DNA of 64,000 bases, taken from positions 3,534,001 to 3,598,000 of the forward strand of contig CM069871.1 in the NCBI GenBank assembly GCA_036172665.1, in the 5' to 3' direction. How positions within the stretch are numbered: the first letter of the stretch is position 1; the number at the start of each line of letters is the position of its first letter. This DNA is from Prosopocoilus inquinatus. Its lineage: Eukaryota > Arthropoda > Insecta > Coleoptera > Lucanidae. The notes below the pieces were generated by a model. That model was not told the origin of the DNA. It was given only the letters and a program-made list of their open reading frames with translations, and ran no database searches. A program made the position numbers and the translations under genes. Of the stretch, positions 22,340 through 33,060 are shown in pieces.

Positions 22340-24235
22340 TAGAATAATAATGATGATAATATCGAATCGAAATCATCAAATTTTTTGCGTTAACTTTTAC
22401 AACACACTTCATTCTGCAATGTCATTTCAACCAGCTGTACAGTCAAACCATTTGGGATTTTCAATACGATAAATGCACCTCACCTACCAATTTAATTTAT
22501 TTGTAAGTGTTTTTTTTATTATTTTATTATTTAACGTAATTTTAATGGTCCAAATTCTCGATGGCTGTTTCAAAAACGTGTCCACGTGTGTGGTGGAGCT
22601 TTTTGTCCACAGCTTTGTGATTGCTGGCAGAATGTGCGGAACGTCGCCGATCGGCGTGGAGGCTCGAACTTGCTTTCTTTCTTTCTTTCTTTGGACTGTC
22701 TGTATATATATATTGTTTCAAATATAATTGGATTTACAATTCAAAGTAATGGAAGTCAGTGCGCAGAAAAAAGCGAGCCCGTTAATCCGAACGAAATGAA
22801 TTATTACGGTTCACGGTGATGGACAAGGCGATCTCGAAAAAGTTTGTCAGCACTTTTACCGGAATTTCCATACGTTTCCTCTCGCAGGCCGGCCAACGAT
22901 TTTGAAAGTCGTGGCGAAGAAGTGGGAAAACCTACGTCGGCACCACAAATAATTACCGGCAAATGCACCGTTAGACTCACGGTAAAACATTTGGATGTGC
23001 TCTGCTTGAACGCTTTTATGCACTCATTTTATTGGCCTCTATGAAATCTAAAAGTAATAATGGTTTATTTTCATTAACAGGTTCTCAAGCTCTTTGGGGC
23101 TTGATTGCATTCTACTGTACAAGAGTACATACCTACTCATCATACGACGAAATCAGGGCGAAAGAAGTTGGCCTTCCTCTCTTTTAAGTAACGTAACTAC
23201 TCGATCGTCTAGTCAATCCAGGGAAAAGAAAAAAAAGGTTTCAGTTTTTCAACCAAACTAAAAAATGCGAAAGCTATTTTCACAATAATTAAAAGCACGC
23301 CTTAAGAATTTATACTGAAGGAAGTTTTAAAAGAGCGTGACCCACGCTATTGCGCTATTTCCTTGCAACGATTAACAGAAAGAACTGTCGTTATGAAAAA
23401 CGAAAAGAAAAAGAAAACGCAAAGACATTCTTAACCTCTCGATTGCGGGGTCGTTAATAAGCGATTTCAAAAGTGGGAGGTTCCCTTAGAAACCCGCACA
23501 CTGCAATCGTAAACCAATGAAATCCCTTTGTCGTCACTCGCACTGAGGTCTAAATGAATTAAATTTAAAACAGCTGGTTTAAAAAAAGCCAATGTATGAG
23601 TTCTGAAACTGGGAAACTTGCGCCGTGCACATTTGCGCCACCGATACATTTGCGCCATTCTAACTTAAAGTTGAACATTTGCGCTTGGATTTTGGCAAAT
23701 TACCTTTTTCTTGCATGGACGAAAATTTACCTGAAAATTTGTTCCGTGAGAAAATTTGTCCGAAAACTTATTTCTTGTGAATCAAAAATTTGCCACCTCC
23801 TACGGCTCCCTCCCACCTGTCACCTGTACGACTTTCCGTTCTTCATTGATAATACACTGCTAAATAATAAAACATGAAAATGGAAAACATGAAACGATTA
23901 ATTTTGTGTCCATCTATTCTCAATTCTCTCGAACTACAAAAAAAAAAAAAACTGTCCGTAGCGCCAATTAAATGTCAGCATTAGCTTAATTTTAATAAAC
24001 GAGTAAAAGGTAGCTCTTTTAGACACTTATGGCATACTCACAATCGGGACTGTTTATCAAAAGGTGAATGGAAATAATTCTTAAATATTCTCAATGCAAA
24101 GATCTGTTTTCGTTTTCGAGTTAAAAGTTGCAAAAAAATCTCCAAAAGCAATTATTTCCATATTTGTTAAATTTATATTTTGAAAGGCATTGCTAATTAA
24201 TTAAAATACTTTTGTAAAATAAATACTTTTTAGAA
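22340..24235. other. gene-free mixed sequence
   Basis: Largely unique. A (CTTT)n run lies at 22672-22693. Several short open frames (for example 22473-22727 plus and 22844-23044 plus) are not recognised and have no splice or homology support. GC content is moderately raised at 22560-23040. Confidence 0.3.
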
Positions 24236-24378
24236 AAATTTTGTCCAAATCGTTCTTGATTGCAGTGAAAACCTCGAGCAGCCTCTGGACAGCTGTTTCA
24301 GCCCTGCTTGGGGCTTCTTCTATCCTACTGCAATGTCAGGTCAAAAAGCGATAGTAAGATGTCGCTATTTTATCTGTT
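24236..24378 (-). mobile_element. rearranged hammerhead element, core broken
   Basis: Read on the minus strand: AGATAAAATAGCGACATCTT, the AGCGATAGT/ATCGCT hairpin, GCAGTAGGATA, then GAAGAAGCCCCAAGCAGGGC, TGAAACAGCTGTCCAGAGGC and TGCTCGAGG. Stem II, GAAAC, the palindromic stem III and the 3' stem I strand are intact. The conserved CTGAAGA is altered to TAGAAGA and the 5' stem I strand is replaced. It should therefore not self-cleave as a standard hammerhead. Compare 30642-30710. Confidence 0.75.
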
Positions 24379-24599
24379 TAAAATAAATACCTTTTGAGCT
24401 TGCTTTCAATAAATTGTAACGAATGTTTTTGTTTAATTTTGTTTTTTGCTTTTTGCTTTACTCAATTTTCTTGAGTCTTGTCTTCAATCATTTTTCTTCA
24501 TTTTGTTTTATTTTGTTTCTTTTTTTTTCGATTGTCGTTTAATAATTTTGTGGGGAGCGGTACATCGTTTACTCTCTATTAAATGGAGAAGAAAAAAGA
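24379..24599. other. T-rich spacer
   Basis: T-rich low complexity with no supported gene. Confidence 0.3.
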
Positions 24600-25440
24600 A
24601 GAATCGTCGACGATTTTTCTCTAATTTTTAATCCCGCAAAAAACAAAAAAAAAACAGAAATTGAATGAATTTGTTGAATTTTTTTTCAATCCAGCAAAAA
24701 GAATGTAATTGCCAAATAATTAAACAAAACTCAAATCGTCGACGATTTTTCTCCAAATTTTAATCCCGCAAGAAACAAAAAAAAAAACAGAAATTGAATG
24801 AATTTGATGAAATTTTTTTTCAACCCAGCAAAAAGACAAAAAGAGATGTAATTGCCAAAAAATTAAACAAAACCCAAATCGTCGACGATTTTTCTCCAAT
24901 TTTTAATCCCGCAAAAAACAAAAAAAAAACAGAAATTGAATGAATTTGTTGAATTTTTTTCAAGCCAGCAAAAGGACAAGAAAAAATTCAGTTGCCAAAA
25001 AATTAAACAAAACTCAAATCGTCGACGATTTTTCTCCAATTTTTAATCCCGCAAAAAACAAAAAAAAAACAGAAATTGAATGAATTTGTTGAAATTTTTT
25101 TTCAACTCAGCAAAAAGACAAAAAAATGTAATTGCCAAAAAATTAAACAAAACTCAAATCGTCGACGATTTTTCTCCAAATTCTAATCCCGCAAAAAAAA
25201 AAAAAAAAACAGAAATTGAATGAATTTGTTGAATTTTTTTTTCAACCCAGCAAAAAGGCAAGAAAAAGTGTAATTGCCAAAAAATTAAACAAAACTCAAA
25301 TCGTCGACGATTTTTCTCCGATTTTTAATCCCGCAAAAAAACAAAAAAAAAAACAGAAATTGAATGAATTTGTTGAATTTTTTTTCAACCCAGCAAAAAG
25401 ACAAAGAATGTAATTGCCAAAAAATTAAACAAAACTCAAG
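24600..25440. repeat. 140-bp tandem repeat, six units
   Basis: TCGTCGACGA recurs at 24604, 24736, 24879, 25019, 25159 and 25301 (periods 132-143). Five units hold the perfect 16-bp palindrome AAATCGTCGACGATTT, followed by TTCTCC and TTTTAATCCCGCAA. The frame at 25216-25413 arises because one unit is near 141 bp. It repeats a Lys/Phe-rich peptide and is not evidence of coding. Confidence 0.9.
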
Positions 25441-26239
25441 GCTTCAAAACACCAGAAAAACATTAGGTTCGATTAGGATTAAAGATTAAAGACTCAACCA
25501 AATCAAAAATTTTAAGACTTTATAAAATTGAAGCTGAAAAGGTTGGTACTCAAAAATATCAACAATCAAAAAATACTTAAAAGGAATTTATTTCAATCGC
25601 AGTCCAACTTAACTCAAGAAAAGCCCAACTCAACTTGTGTTACAAAGTGTTACAAAACAAAAAAAAATACTTATAACTCAATTATTAGAATTAATTCTCA
25701 ACAAAAACTATATTAAAAAAAAAATATTAACAAGTATTAAAAAAATCTCATGCCAAACGGCGAAAAGTTTAAACTCGATTAGAAAGTCACTCGAACTCAA
25801 CTCAACTCGATTCAACGCAAGCAAAATAAACTGAACTGAAAAAGTGAAAAATAAAGAACTAAAGATGAAAACCTCAATACTCAAAAAATAAACTTAAATA
25901 ATTCTCAAAAAAAGCTGACTCATCCTTTTTTGAGAATTATTCCTGATTAACTTTTGTTTTAAGGATTTTGTTTAATTTATTTTATTTTTAATTGATTTTT
26001 TTAAGTTTATTTTTTGAGTATTGGGGTTTCCATCTTTAATTCTTTATATAATTCTCAATATTAAAATTACCGAAGATTAAGAAAAAATTCAAGGAGCTAC
26101 GAAAGAAAAGTCAAAACTCAATCGGATTTAAATCCGACACAATAAGCCCGATCAGCCCAACTCAACTCAATCCAGAAAACAAGAAGAAAAATAAAAATTA
26201 AGGAAAAGATTTAAAACTCAGACAAATGAAAGTTTGATT
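25441..26239. repeat. low-complexity TCAAC/AACTC-rich DNA with an inverted repeat
   Basis: AACTCAACTC, CCAACTCAACTTG and CTCGATT words recur without a fixed period. An inverted repeat pairs about 25849-25911 with about 25987-26045 (shared AATACTCAAAAAATAAACTT). This family corresponds to the complementary T-rich block at 1-780. Confidence 0.55.
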
Positions 26240-26830
26240 TGCGAAAAGCTTTGCGCCGGAAATCTCGGTTCGGATTTTTTAATTTGTTTTCAGCGTCTTT
26301 GACATTTCTTTTCTTTCTTGAGTTGTTTACCAGACGAACAACAGTTACCGACGATCGTCTTCTGTTTGTCAGTTTATTTTATTATGCGTTTTGTCGTTTT
26401 TTTTTTTTTTTTTGATTCTTTTCATCTAATTAATTTTTGTCTTTCTTTATGCAGTATTTCTTTTGTTATTTTTTTTTAATTTTTCCTCGTGTTTCATTTC
26501 GTTTAAATTGCGAAACCCGAGGAAATGTGAAACAGTAAAGAGAAAAGAAACCGAAGAAGACTTTATTTGCAAAAGCTCTGCGCCGGAAATCGTCGGTTTT
26601 TCGTTTGTTCTCAGCACCTTTGACTTTCTTTGCTTACTTCAATTGTTCCTGGACGAATCAGAATCGACAATGGTCTTTTGTTTTTGCATTCAACCTAACC
26701 TGCGTTTTATCGTCGTTCGTTCCAGGCGTTTTCTGTCAAATTTTTAAGGAAATGTGAAACACAGTGAAAATAAAATAATCAAATGAGAGCTTTGAGCTTG
26801 AGATGCGGAAGCTTTGCGCCGAAAACCGTA
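26240..26830. repeat. three diverged repeats around AGCTTTGCGCCGG
   Basis: AGCTTTGCGCCGGAAA or close variants occur at about 26247, 26574 and 26810, followed by TCGGTT-type words and TCAGC..CTTTGAC. Copies are diverged and unevenly spaced (327 and 236 bp). Confidence 0.55.
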
Positions 26831-27239
26831 GATTTGTCGTTAGTTTCTTTCTATTTAATTATTTTTTGTATTTTGCATTTGTATTGACATATTTATTTAT
26901 GCATTATTTTTTAGTTAATTTTTAAATTTTGTAAAACTGGAAAAACTAAATTGTGAAGCCGTTATTTCTAAGGAAATGCAAAGGGCTGACACTCTTTGGA
27001 AAATGCCAAATATTTCTTAATTTTTTATAAAAAAAAATTCTCAATTTATTCGCAGACCATTTTCGTAATTTAATTAATAATATCTTCCACGCATATTTTA
27101 AAATTGATTTCTTAAATACTGATTTCTATTTTATTTTGTAATGTAAATTAATTATGAGACGCCATTTAATGCAAAAATACTAAATTAATTTCCAATTTGT
27201 TTTAAATTAAAATGTTAGATTTTTTTTTTAAATGTAGAA

Positions 27240-28720
27240 TTGCGATATTAGATAATGTTTCACAGATGGCGTTACTAAACGAACGAATGCTAAATTAGTA
27301 GTTTTTTTTTCTCTTTTGAATTAAATTAAAAACTTTTATAATTTTTTTCACTTTAATTTTATAGTTTTAAATTTGGCACACCTTAATTTCCGATTCTAAT
27401 AACGATTTATAGATGTCGCTAATAAGCGAGAGAAATATTTTTAAAACCGATACGCCGGAAAAAATCAAGTAATTTTTTGTATTTTTTCTGCATTTTTGTA
27501 TTTGTCGCATTCTAAACTTGAGTTCACATAGTGCTTCAGATATGGCTTTGCTAAAAATAAAAGCAAAAATATTATCAAAATATTTTTTAAATTGATTTTA
27601 TTTTTTTTTAAATAATATTACGAGTTTCAAGTCGGTGCGATTACATTGGTGGCAAAAAGTCATCTGTAAGTTGAAAACATGTAGGAGAATAAATTTTGAA
27701 TTTTGTGGTTTTAAATTTTTTTTTATTTTAAAGTACGATTCAGATAATATTTCATAGATGGCACCACCGGACATAAAAATGTCAGTTCTTTTTTTTTCAA
27801 CCGAAACTAAGATTTTAAATTTACCGCGCTTTGCTCTGTTATTTAGATAAGGTTTCACATTTGACACACCTTAAATTGCGATTTTTATAACAATTCATAG
27901 ATGGCGCTGGTAACTGTAAGAAAATGTTAAAAGGCTTTAAACCAATACGCTGGAAAAAATCAAGTCATTTTTTGTATTTTTTTGCATGTTTGAATTATGC
28001 CCGATTTCCTCACCTGATAAATTTATCTGCCTGGTAATATCCTTGGAAACCATTGTATCGATAATAGTTTCCGAGGATATTACCTGGCAGATAAATTTAT
28101 CAAGCGGTGAAGAAATCGGGCATCATTCAAACATGGAAAAAAAATACAAAAAAGTTTGTGTGGTTTAAAGTCTTTTAACATTTTCTTACACTTACTAGCG
28201 CCATCTATGAATTGTTAAAGAAATCGCAATTTAAGGTGTGTCAAACGTGAAATCTTATCTAAATAACAGAGTAAAGCGCGGGAAATTTAAAATCTTAGTT
28301 CCGGTTGAAAAAAAGAACTGACATTTTTATGTGTGGTGGTGCCATCTATGAAATATTATCTGAATCGTACTTTAAAATAAACAGAATTTAAAATCACAAA
28401 ATTCAAAATTTATTCTCCTACATGTTTTCAATTTACGGATGACTTTTTGCAATTATTAACGCCATTAATGGAATAAAGTCGTTTAACATTTTCTTACACT
28501 TACTAGCGCCATCTATGAATTGTTATAATATATAGTCGCATTCTAAGTTGCAGTTCACATCGCGCTTCAGAGATGGCGTTGCTAAATATAAAAGCAAAAA
28601 TGCAAGTCCATCATATTTTTTAAATCGGTTTTAGTTTTTTTTTTTCTTTTTTAAACAAATTTTGCGAGTTTAAGCCTGCGCGATTCAAATAACTCCATAG
28701 ATGGCATTAAGGCCCAAAGC
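27240..28720. repeat. diverged repeats carrying (A/C)AGATGGCG boxes around a long palindrome
   Basis: AGATGGC-type boxes lie at about 27263, 27411, 27755 and 27898, inverted near 28200, 28350 and 28507, and again direct near 28570 and 28697. A unit with TTTGACACACCTTAAATTGC upstream of the box occurs at about 27370, 27857 and inverted at about 28225. Direct repeats of GTCGCATTCTAA...AGCAAAAAT flank the palindrome (about 27505 and 28530). Confidence 0.75.
27651..28450. repeat. 800-bp near-perfect palindrome
   Basis: The left arm 27651-28050 is the inverted complement of the right arm 28068-28450, with a 17-bp centre (CATTGTATCGATAATAG). Paired words include CCTGGTAATATCC/GGATATTACCTGG, GATAAATTTATC and TCCTACATGTTTTCAA. 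Differences are scattered substitutions and a few small indels. A transcript through it would fold into a hairpin with arms near 390 bp. Confidence 0.88.
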
Positions 28721-30254
28721 CCGAACTAAAGGAGGAAATAATAAATACAATATGGTTTAGTGTAATACTGCTCTCGATGGGAGAAGTAATTTCAATAAAC
28801 TTTATTCTGCCATCAGCATTTGTAACATAACAACAAATCCGTGCTTTGGTAATAAAATTAATTAAAACTGGTAAAACTGAATATATTTTGAAATGAATCG
28901 AATTTAAACGCCGAAAAAAAAATAATAATTTAAAAACAGTAGCGCATTCTCCCACGTTTACATAATATGTAAGCAAGTAAGTACATACGTAGGTATTCAT
29001 ACTGAGATGATTTGCATCTCTTCTTCTTATTAGTAATGAATGAAATGTACGTACATCGAAGTCATTTCACACCTTTGTGAGCATGCTGTTGTATTTATTC
29101 AGAATGCCATTTCGAGAATACCTAACAACTCTGTGTGATAGATAATTTAAATAAATGATTTAACCCCCCTGCAAAAAGAATGGATACCACTACATTCTTA
29201 CATCGTTCTTTTCACTGATTCTGTACATTGGAATGCTTACATACATAAATCATTTCGCTCTAGTTTCTACTATTATTAATATTAAAGGTAACCAACTCAA
29301 TTAAACAGTCTGTATATAGAAATCTGTGTTGCATCCCAAATTTAAGGCCATTGAAATATTATTACGAAGTTGTTTAAATATGAATATAAGTCTTAACGTA
29401 CTTTTATACTTTATTGTTACATTAACAAAATGGTGGTTAAGTTTACCCCCCAAAGAAAAAAAAAGTTATAATCAGAGTATATACAAAATGATTTCTTTTC
29501 GTGGAACACCTTGTATATTATTCTTCCAATCTAAATTCTTTCACTTTGCGTAGATAGCCTTTTACATCGGTTACATCTATACACAATTGATCCTGCGAGT
29601 CTGTACGACGACGTACGCGATTTAATGAAATTCAGCTATTCCAACGATTCTGAAGTTCACATTCTCAACTCACCTATTTTGTAAGTGGGATTTAATTAAT
29701 TAAAAGTTTCTTTTTCTACACATTCCGGTGATAAAGCGTGCAAAGCAAGTAACACTATCTAGAATGTCAATCTCTTCTTACTTTTGCTTTGCTTTTGAAT
29801 AGAAAAAATTTTTTAGCCAACTATTAAAAAAAAAAAAAAACAAAAATAAAATGTAGGTACATAGGTATTATTGTAAAAGTAGAACTAACTCGCCAGTGAT
29901 GACTGTCCTGGACAAGAATAAGAAAGTGCTGCTGTCTCTCTTCGCGGTACACACTTATTAACGCCAAATTAAACGAGAAAGACGATTAACGTAAATATTG
30001 AATGCGTAAATAACTCGTAACTTCCATGGAGAGCAAGTTATTGTGCTCGTCACGACCGGCACAGAAATACTATTCACGGGTTTACTCTCTTGTAAAATTG
30101 TTTAAAAATCGTACGCCGAAGAGAGACTCTGATGGTTACAAAGGAGCTAATCCGAAATCCAAGTCCTTTTTTTGGGCTAATTATTTTCTGACAATGAACC
30201 CTCGCAGTATTTCGGGATTTCCTTGTCTTCACATTTTTTTTTTTTGCTCACTTT
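28721..30254. other. gene-free, mostly unique sequence
   Basis: No repeat array and no recognised gene. Open frames at 28707-29000 (minus), 29326-29553 and 30026-30256 (plus) are short and unrecognised. The last frame runs into the LINE remnant. Confidence 0.35.
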
Positions 30255-30257
30255 AAG

Positions 30258-30434
30258 GAACCAACTAGAATTAATGTGAATAGCGCAACATTAATTGACT
30301 TTGTTATTACTAATAATAAAAACATTGACTGTAAAGTTTGCCATACACCAAGAATCAGTGACCACTCTATTATTACAGTGAATATTCATATTTTAAGACC
30401 TAATAATAAAAAAAATCATATTTCAAAAGCGTAG
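30258..30434 (+). pseudogene. endonuclease C-terminal fragment of the LINE
   Basis: The frame from 30258 gives TRINVNSATLIDFVIT and then PRISDHSIITV. The Leu-Ile-Asp and Ser-Asp-His signatures are the last conserved blocks of the LINE apurinic-like (EEP) endonuclease that nicks target DNA. The upstream catalytic part is absent. The frame ends at TAG 30432. The expected continuation (FQKRSYKNYN) is in the next frame from about 30421, so a frameshift lies there. Confidence 0.8.
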
Positions 30435-30450
30435 CTATAAAAATTATAAT

Positions 30451-30600
30451 GTGGCTAAATTTCAAGAAAACCCAAGAAATCTGAAATGGAATAATAGTAA
30501 AACAAATGTTGAGGAATTAGCTAATAACATTATAAATGACATATCTAATGTATTTAATTCAATGTGTCCTTTAATGAGTAGTGAGATACCTAAAAGATTT
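30451..30600 (+). pseudogene. linker region of the LINE polyprotein
   Basis: The open frame gives FQENPRNLKWNN and then VEELANNIINDISNVF, a helical segment typical of the linker between endonuclease and reverse transcriptase. It runs into the inserted hammerhead element at about 30592-30608. The LINE resumes near 30986 as KWINYEIISAMRERDYKL, then shifts frame again at about 31055-31090. Confidence 0.7.
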
Positions 30601-30985
30601 CAGAAAAATTTTGTGCAAATCGTTTTTGATTGCAGTGAGAACCTCGAGCAGCCTCTGGACAGCTGTTTCAGCCCTGCTTGGGGCTTCTTCAGCAGAAACG
30701 TAGCTCGACATTCCCACTGCAGACCAAAAACGACTTGCACAATTTATTCGCAAATGCGATGTAAGAATGATGAACATATAAAGTAGCGACATCTTACTAT
30801 CGCTTTTTGACCTAACATTGCAGTAGGATAGACAAATTGAAGCGGGATTTGCTCCTAATGAGTCCCCCATGCAAGGCGGCCATGCTTGCTGTCAAAGCAT
30901 AATGAAAGATTTTAGAAAAATTTTGTGCAAATCGTTTTTGATTGCAGTGAGAACCTCGAGCAGCCTCTGGACAGCTGTTTCAGCA
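30592..30985 (-). mobile_element. retrozyme-like hammerhead element inserted in the LINE
   Basis: On the minus strand the element begins at GCTGAAACAGCTGTCC (30985) inside a truncated ribozyme. It runs one monomer to a complete hammerhead and ends about 65 bp into a second monomer. The sequence 30904-30984 repeats 30592-30672 at an offset of 312 bp. LINE sequence flanks both sides (..MSSEIPK before, KWINYEI after). No reverse transcriptase or other frame is present, so it would depend on enzymes in trans. Retrozymes and Penelope-like termini are known to carry type I hammerheads in tandem units; assignment here is by structure only. A 47-bp module (30784-30830) also occurs in the relatives near 4.2, 8.8 and 24.3 kb. 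Confidence 0.7.
30642..30710 (-). ncRNA. type I hammerhead ribozyme
   Basis: Minus strand 5' to 3'. The stem I 5' strand has an outer helix TCGAGC (30708-30703) and an inner helix TCTG (30696-30693). Then comes core CTGAAGA (30692-30686), fitting CUGANGA. Stem II is AGCCC/GGGCT with loop CAAGCA (30685-30670). Core GAAA is at 30669-30666. Stem III is the palindrome ACAGCTGT (30666-30659). Predicted cleavage is after C at 30658 (context GTC). The stem I 3' strand CAGA (30657-30654) pairs with TCTG, and GCTCGA (30649-30644) pairs with TCGAGC. An internal loop in stem I (TACGT opposite about GGCT) could contact loop II. A very short palindromic stem III is known from Penelope-like and retrozyme hammerheads, which may act as dimers. 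Activity is inferred, not shown. Confidence 0.82.
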
Positions 30986-31053
30986 TAATAAATGGATCAA
31001 TTATGAAATTATTTCAGCAATGAGAGAACGAGACTACAAGTTACCAAGAGGCA

Positions 31054-32290
31054 ATGATAACAAAAGTAACCGGAGTGTGGGAAGAATTTAAACTACAAAG
31101 AAATAAAGTTAATGCAATGATAAGGCGAGCAAAAGAAGAATATCTACATAGTGTAATTGATGCTAACAAAAATAATAGTAAAGAAATGTGGAAAAATATA
31201 AGAAATGTCTTGGGAAATAAAAAAATATCTGTAAATGATAGTGTAATATTTGATGGTAGTGAAATAAATACATCTGAAATGATTGCAAATAAGTTTAATG
31301 CATATTTCTTAGACAGTATAAGTGATATAATAAATATGATTCCTAAATTCAATATAACAACTGAAATTAATGAATGCTTTTCTAAAATGAAAAAATTTAA
31401 GAAAATGGAAATGAAGGCCTTGAGATCAATTGTGACTGTTCTTAAAAATACTAATGGACACGAAGATGGAATTTCTACAGTGGTTTTCAAAGATGCATGT
31501 GAGGTTGTGGGTGATCGTATTTTGGACATGATAAATACATCATTGGAATATGGTGTGTTTCCCAGCAAATGGAAAATAACATATGTTACCCCAATTCCAA
31601 AAGTGACGAACTCAAATCGTTGTGAAAACTTTAGACCCATAAATACAGTACCTCCCTATGAAAAAATAATTGAAATGTTTGTGAAAGAGCAATTGAAAAA
31701 CTATTGTGATGAAAATAATATCATAACCGAAAAACAATCGCGACTCCGCAAACAACATTCTTGTGAATCAGTAATTATAAGTGTATGTGATAAATGGTTG
31801 AAAAAGATTGACGATGGTAGTATTGTCCTAGCTGTGCTCTTAGATTTTAGAAGAGCATTTGAAACTGTTAATAGAAATTTGTTGTTGGAGAAACTGAGAC
31901 ATTATGGAATAAGTGATACGGTGTAGGAATGGCTTCGTTCATACTTAAGTGACAGGAAGCAAAAAGTTAAATTCAAGGATTACGTTTCCAATGACCTTGA
32001 AATTAAGCATGGTGTTCCGCAGGGAACAATTTTGGGACCACTTCTTTTCATATTGTACATTAATGATATGGTAAAAGTTGTAAAAGATTGTGAAATTTGC
32101 TTGTTTGCTGATGATACAATGCTATATATAAGAGGTGATAACAAAGGTACTATGATCGATACTATAAATATAGAATTGGATCATGTTTATAGATGGTTAT
32201 GTAATAATAATTTGTGTGCAAATATGAGTAAAACAAAGTTTATGATTATCGGCAACAATTATAAATTAAATAACTTGAAAATAGATAAAG
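31054..32290 (+). pseudogene. reverse transcriptase of the LINE, one stop codon
   Basis: The frame encodes WEEFKLQRNKVNAMIRRAKE near the start, VTPIPK and FRPINTVPPYEKI (finger region), then palm motif A LLDFRRAF with the catalytic Asp at codon 31843 (residue 264). A TAG at 31924-31926 interrupts it. The same frame continues with EWLRSYLSD, GVPQGTILGPLLF (32011-32049) and FADDT, whose two catalytic Asp codons lie at 32110-32115. A frameshift near 32290 moves the rest into the next frame. All palm catalytic residues are kept, but the stop makes the copy inactive. Confidence 0.92.
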
Positions 32291-32941
32291 ATGTACTTAA
32301 TAAACAATATAAGAGTTGAAAGAGTTAATGAAATTAAATATTTAGGTATCATAATCGATTGTAACTTAAATTTTAAAAGTCATGCAAATTATGTAATGCG
32401 AAAAATGTCACAAAAATTAAATTTTATGTATAGAGTAGGAAAATCATTAAGCATGTATACTAGAAGTTTATTATATAAAGCTTTTATTGCTCCTCATTTA
32501 GAATTTTGCTCCACGGTACTTTTCCACTTAAATAAAAATGAAATACAGCAATTACAAAAAATACAAAATAGAGCGATGCGACAAATTTTAAAATGTAGTA
32601 TATACACTCCAGTTGAAAAGATGTTAATGAGTCTAAATTTAATGAGTGTTGAGCAGAGAATTATTTATAAAACAATGATTTCTATTTACAAAATGAAGCA
32701 CAAACAATTGTCGTTTTACATATGCGAGCGACTTATATATGCCAGTGATATACATAGTTATCCGACAAGAAGTGCAAGTAATTTCTTTGTTGGTAAATGC
32801 ACTAAAAGTAAAACAAATAAATCATTGTTTTATAAAGGGCTGCGAATATTTAATGATTTACCAAGCGAAATCAAAACTTATAATTTAAGTAATTTTAAAA
32901 AGGAGTTAATTAATTTTGTTAGAACTAATTTTAAAATATGA
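32291..32941 (+). pseudogene. C-terminal domain of the LINE polyprotein
   Basis: In the frame after the shift the product reads VNEIKYLGIIID, then LLYKAFIAPHLEFCSTVLF, IQNRAMRQIL and finally KGLRIFNDLPSEIK with FKKELINFV. These are the usual blocks after the reverse transcriptase in CR1/Jockey-type elements (thumb and C-terminal tail). It ends at TGA 32939. A 3' UTR of about 115 bp follows. Confidence 0.88.
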
Positions 32942-33060
32942 AATGGGTATACTGTAAATATATATTAACTGTAATTTACTTTTTACTTTTAGTATAGTTT
33001 AGAAGGTAAACATATAATTGTAAATTAATAGCTTGAGCTAATAAAGACGTATTATTATTA

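Larger units (their letters stand above)
30255..33060 (+). mobile_element. 5'-truncated CR1/Jockey-type LINE
   Basis: The remnant holds, in order, the end of an apurinic-type endonuclease, a linker, a reverse transcriptase and a C-terminal tail. It ends with AATAAAGACG and a short ATT repeat near 33045-33060. It is 5' truncated and carries at least two or three frameshifts, one nonsense codon and an insertion of a hammerhead element (30592-30985). Domain order and motifs fit the CR1/Jockey/I group of non-LTR elements; I cannot name the clade with confidence. No target-site duplication was identified. Confidence 0.9.

Noticed and set aside
24600..25440. Regular repeats mistaken for a CRISPR array
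   Set aside because: Units are contiguous tandem copies without unique spacers, in eukaryotic DNA.
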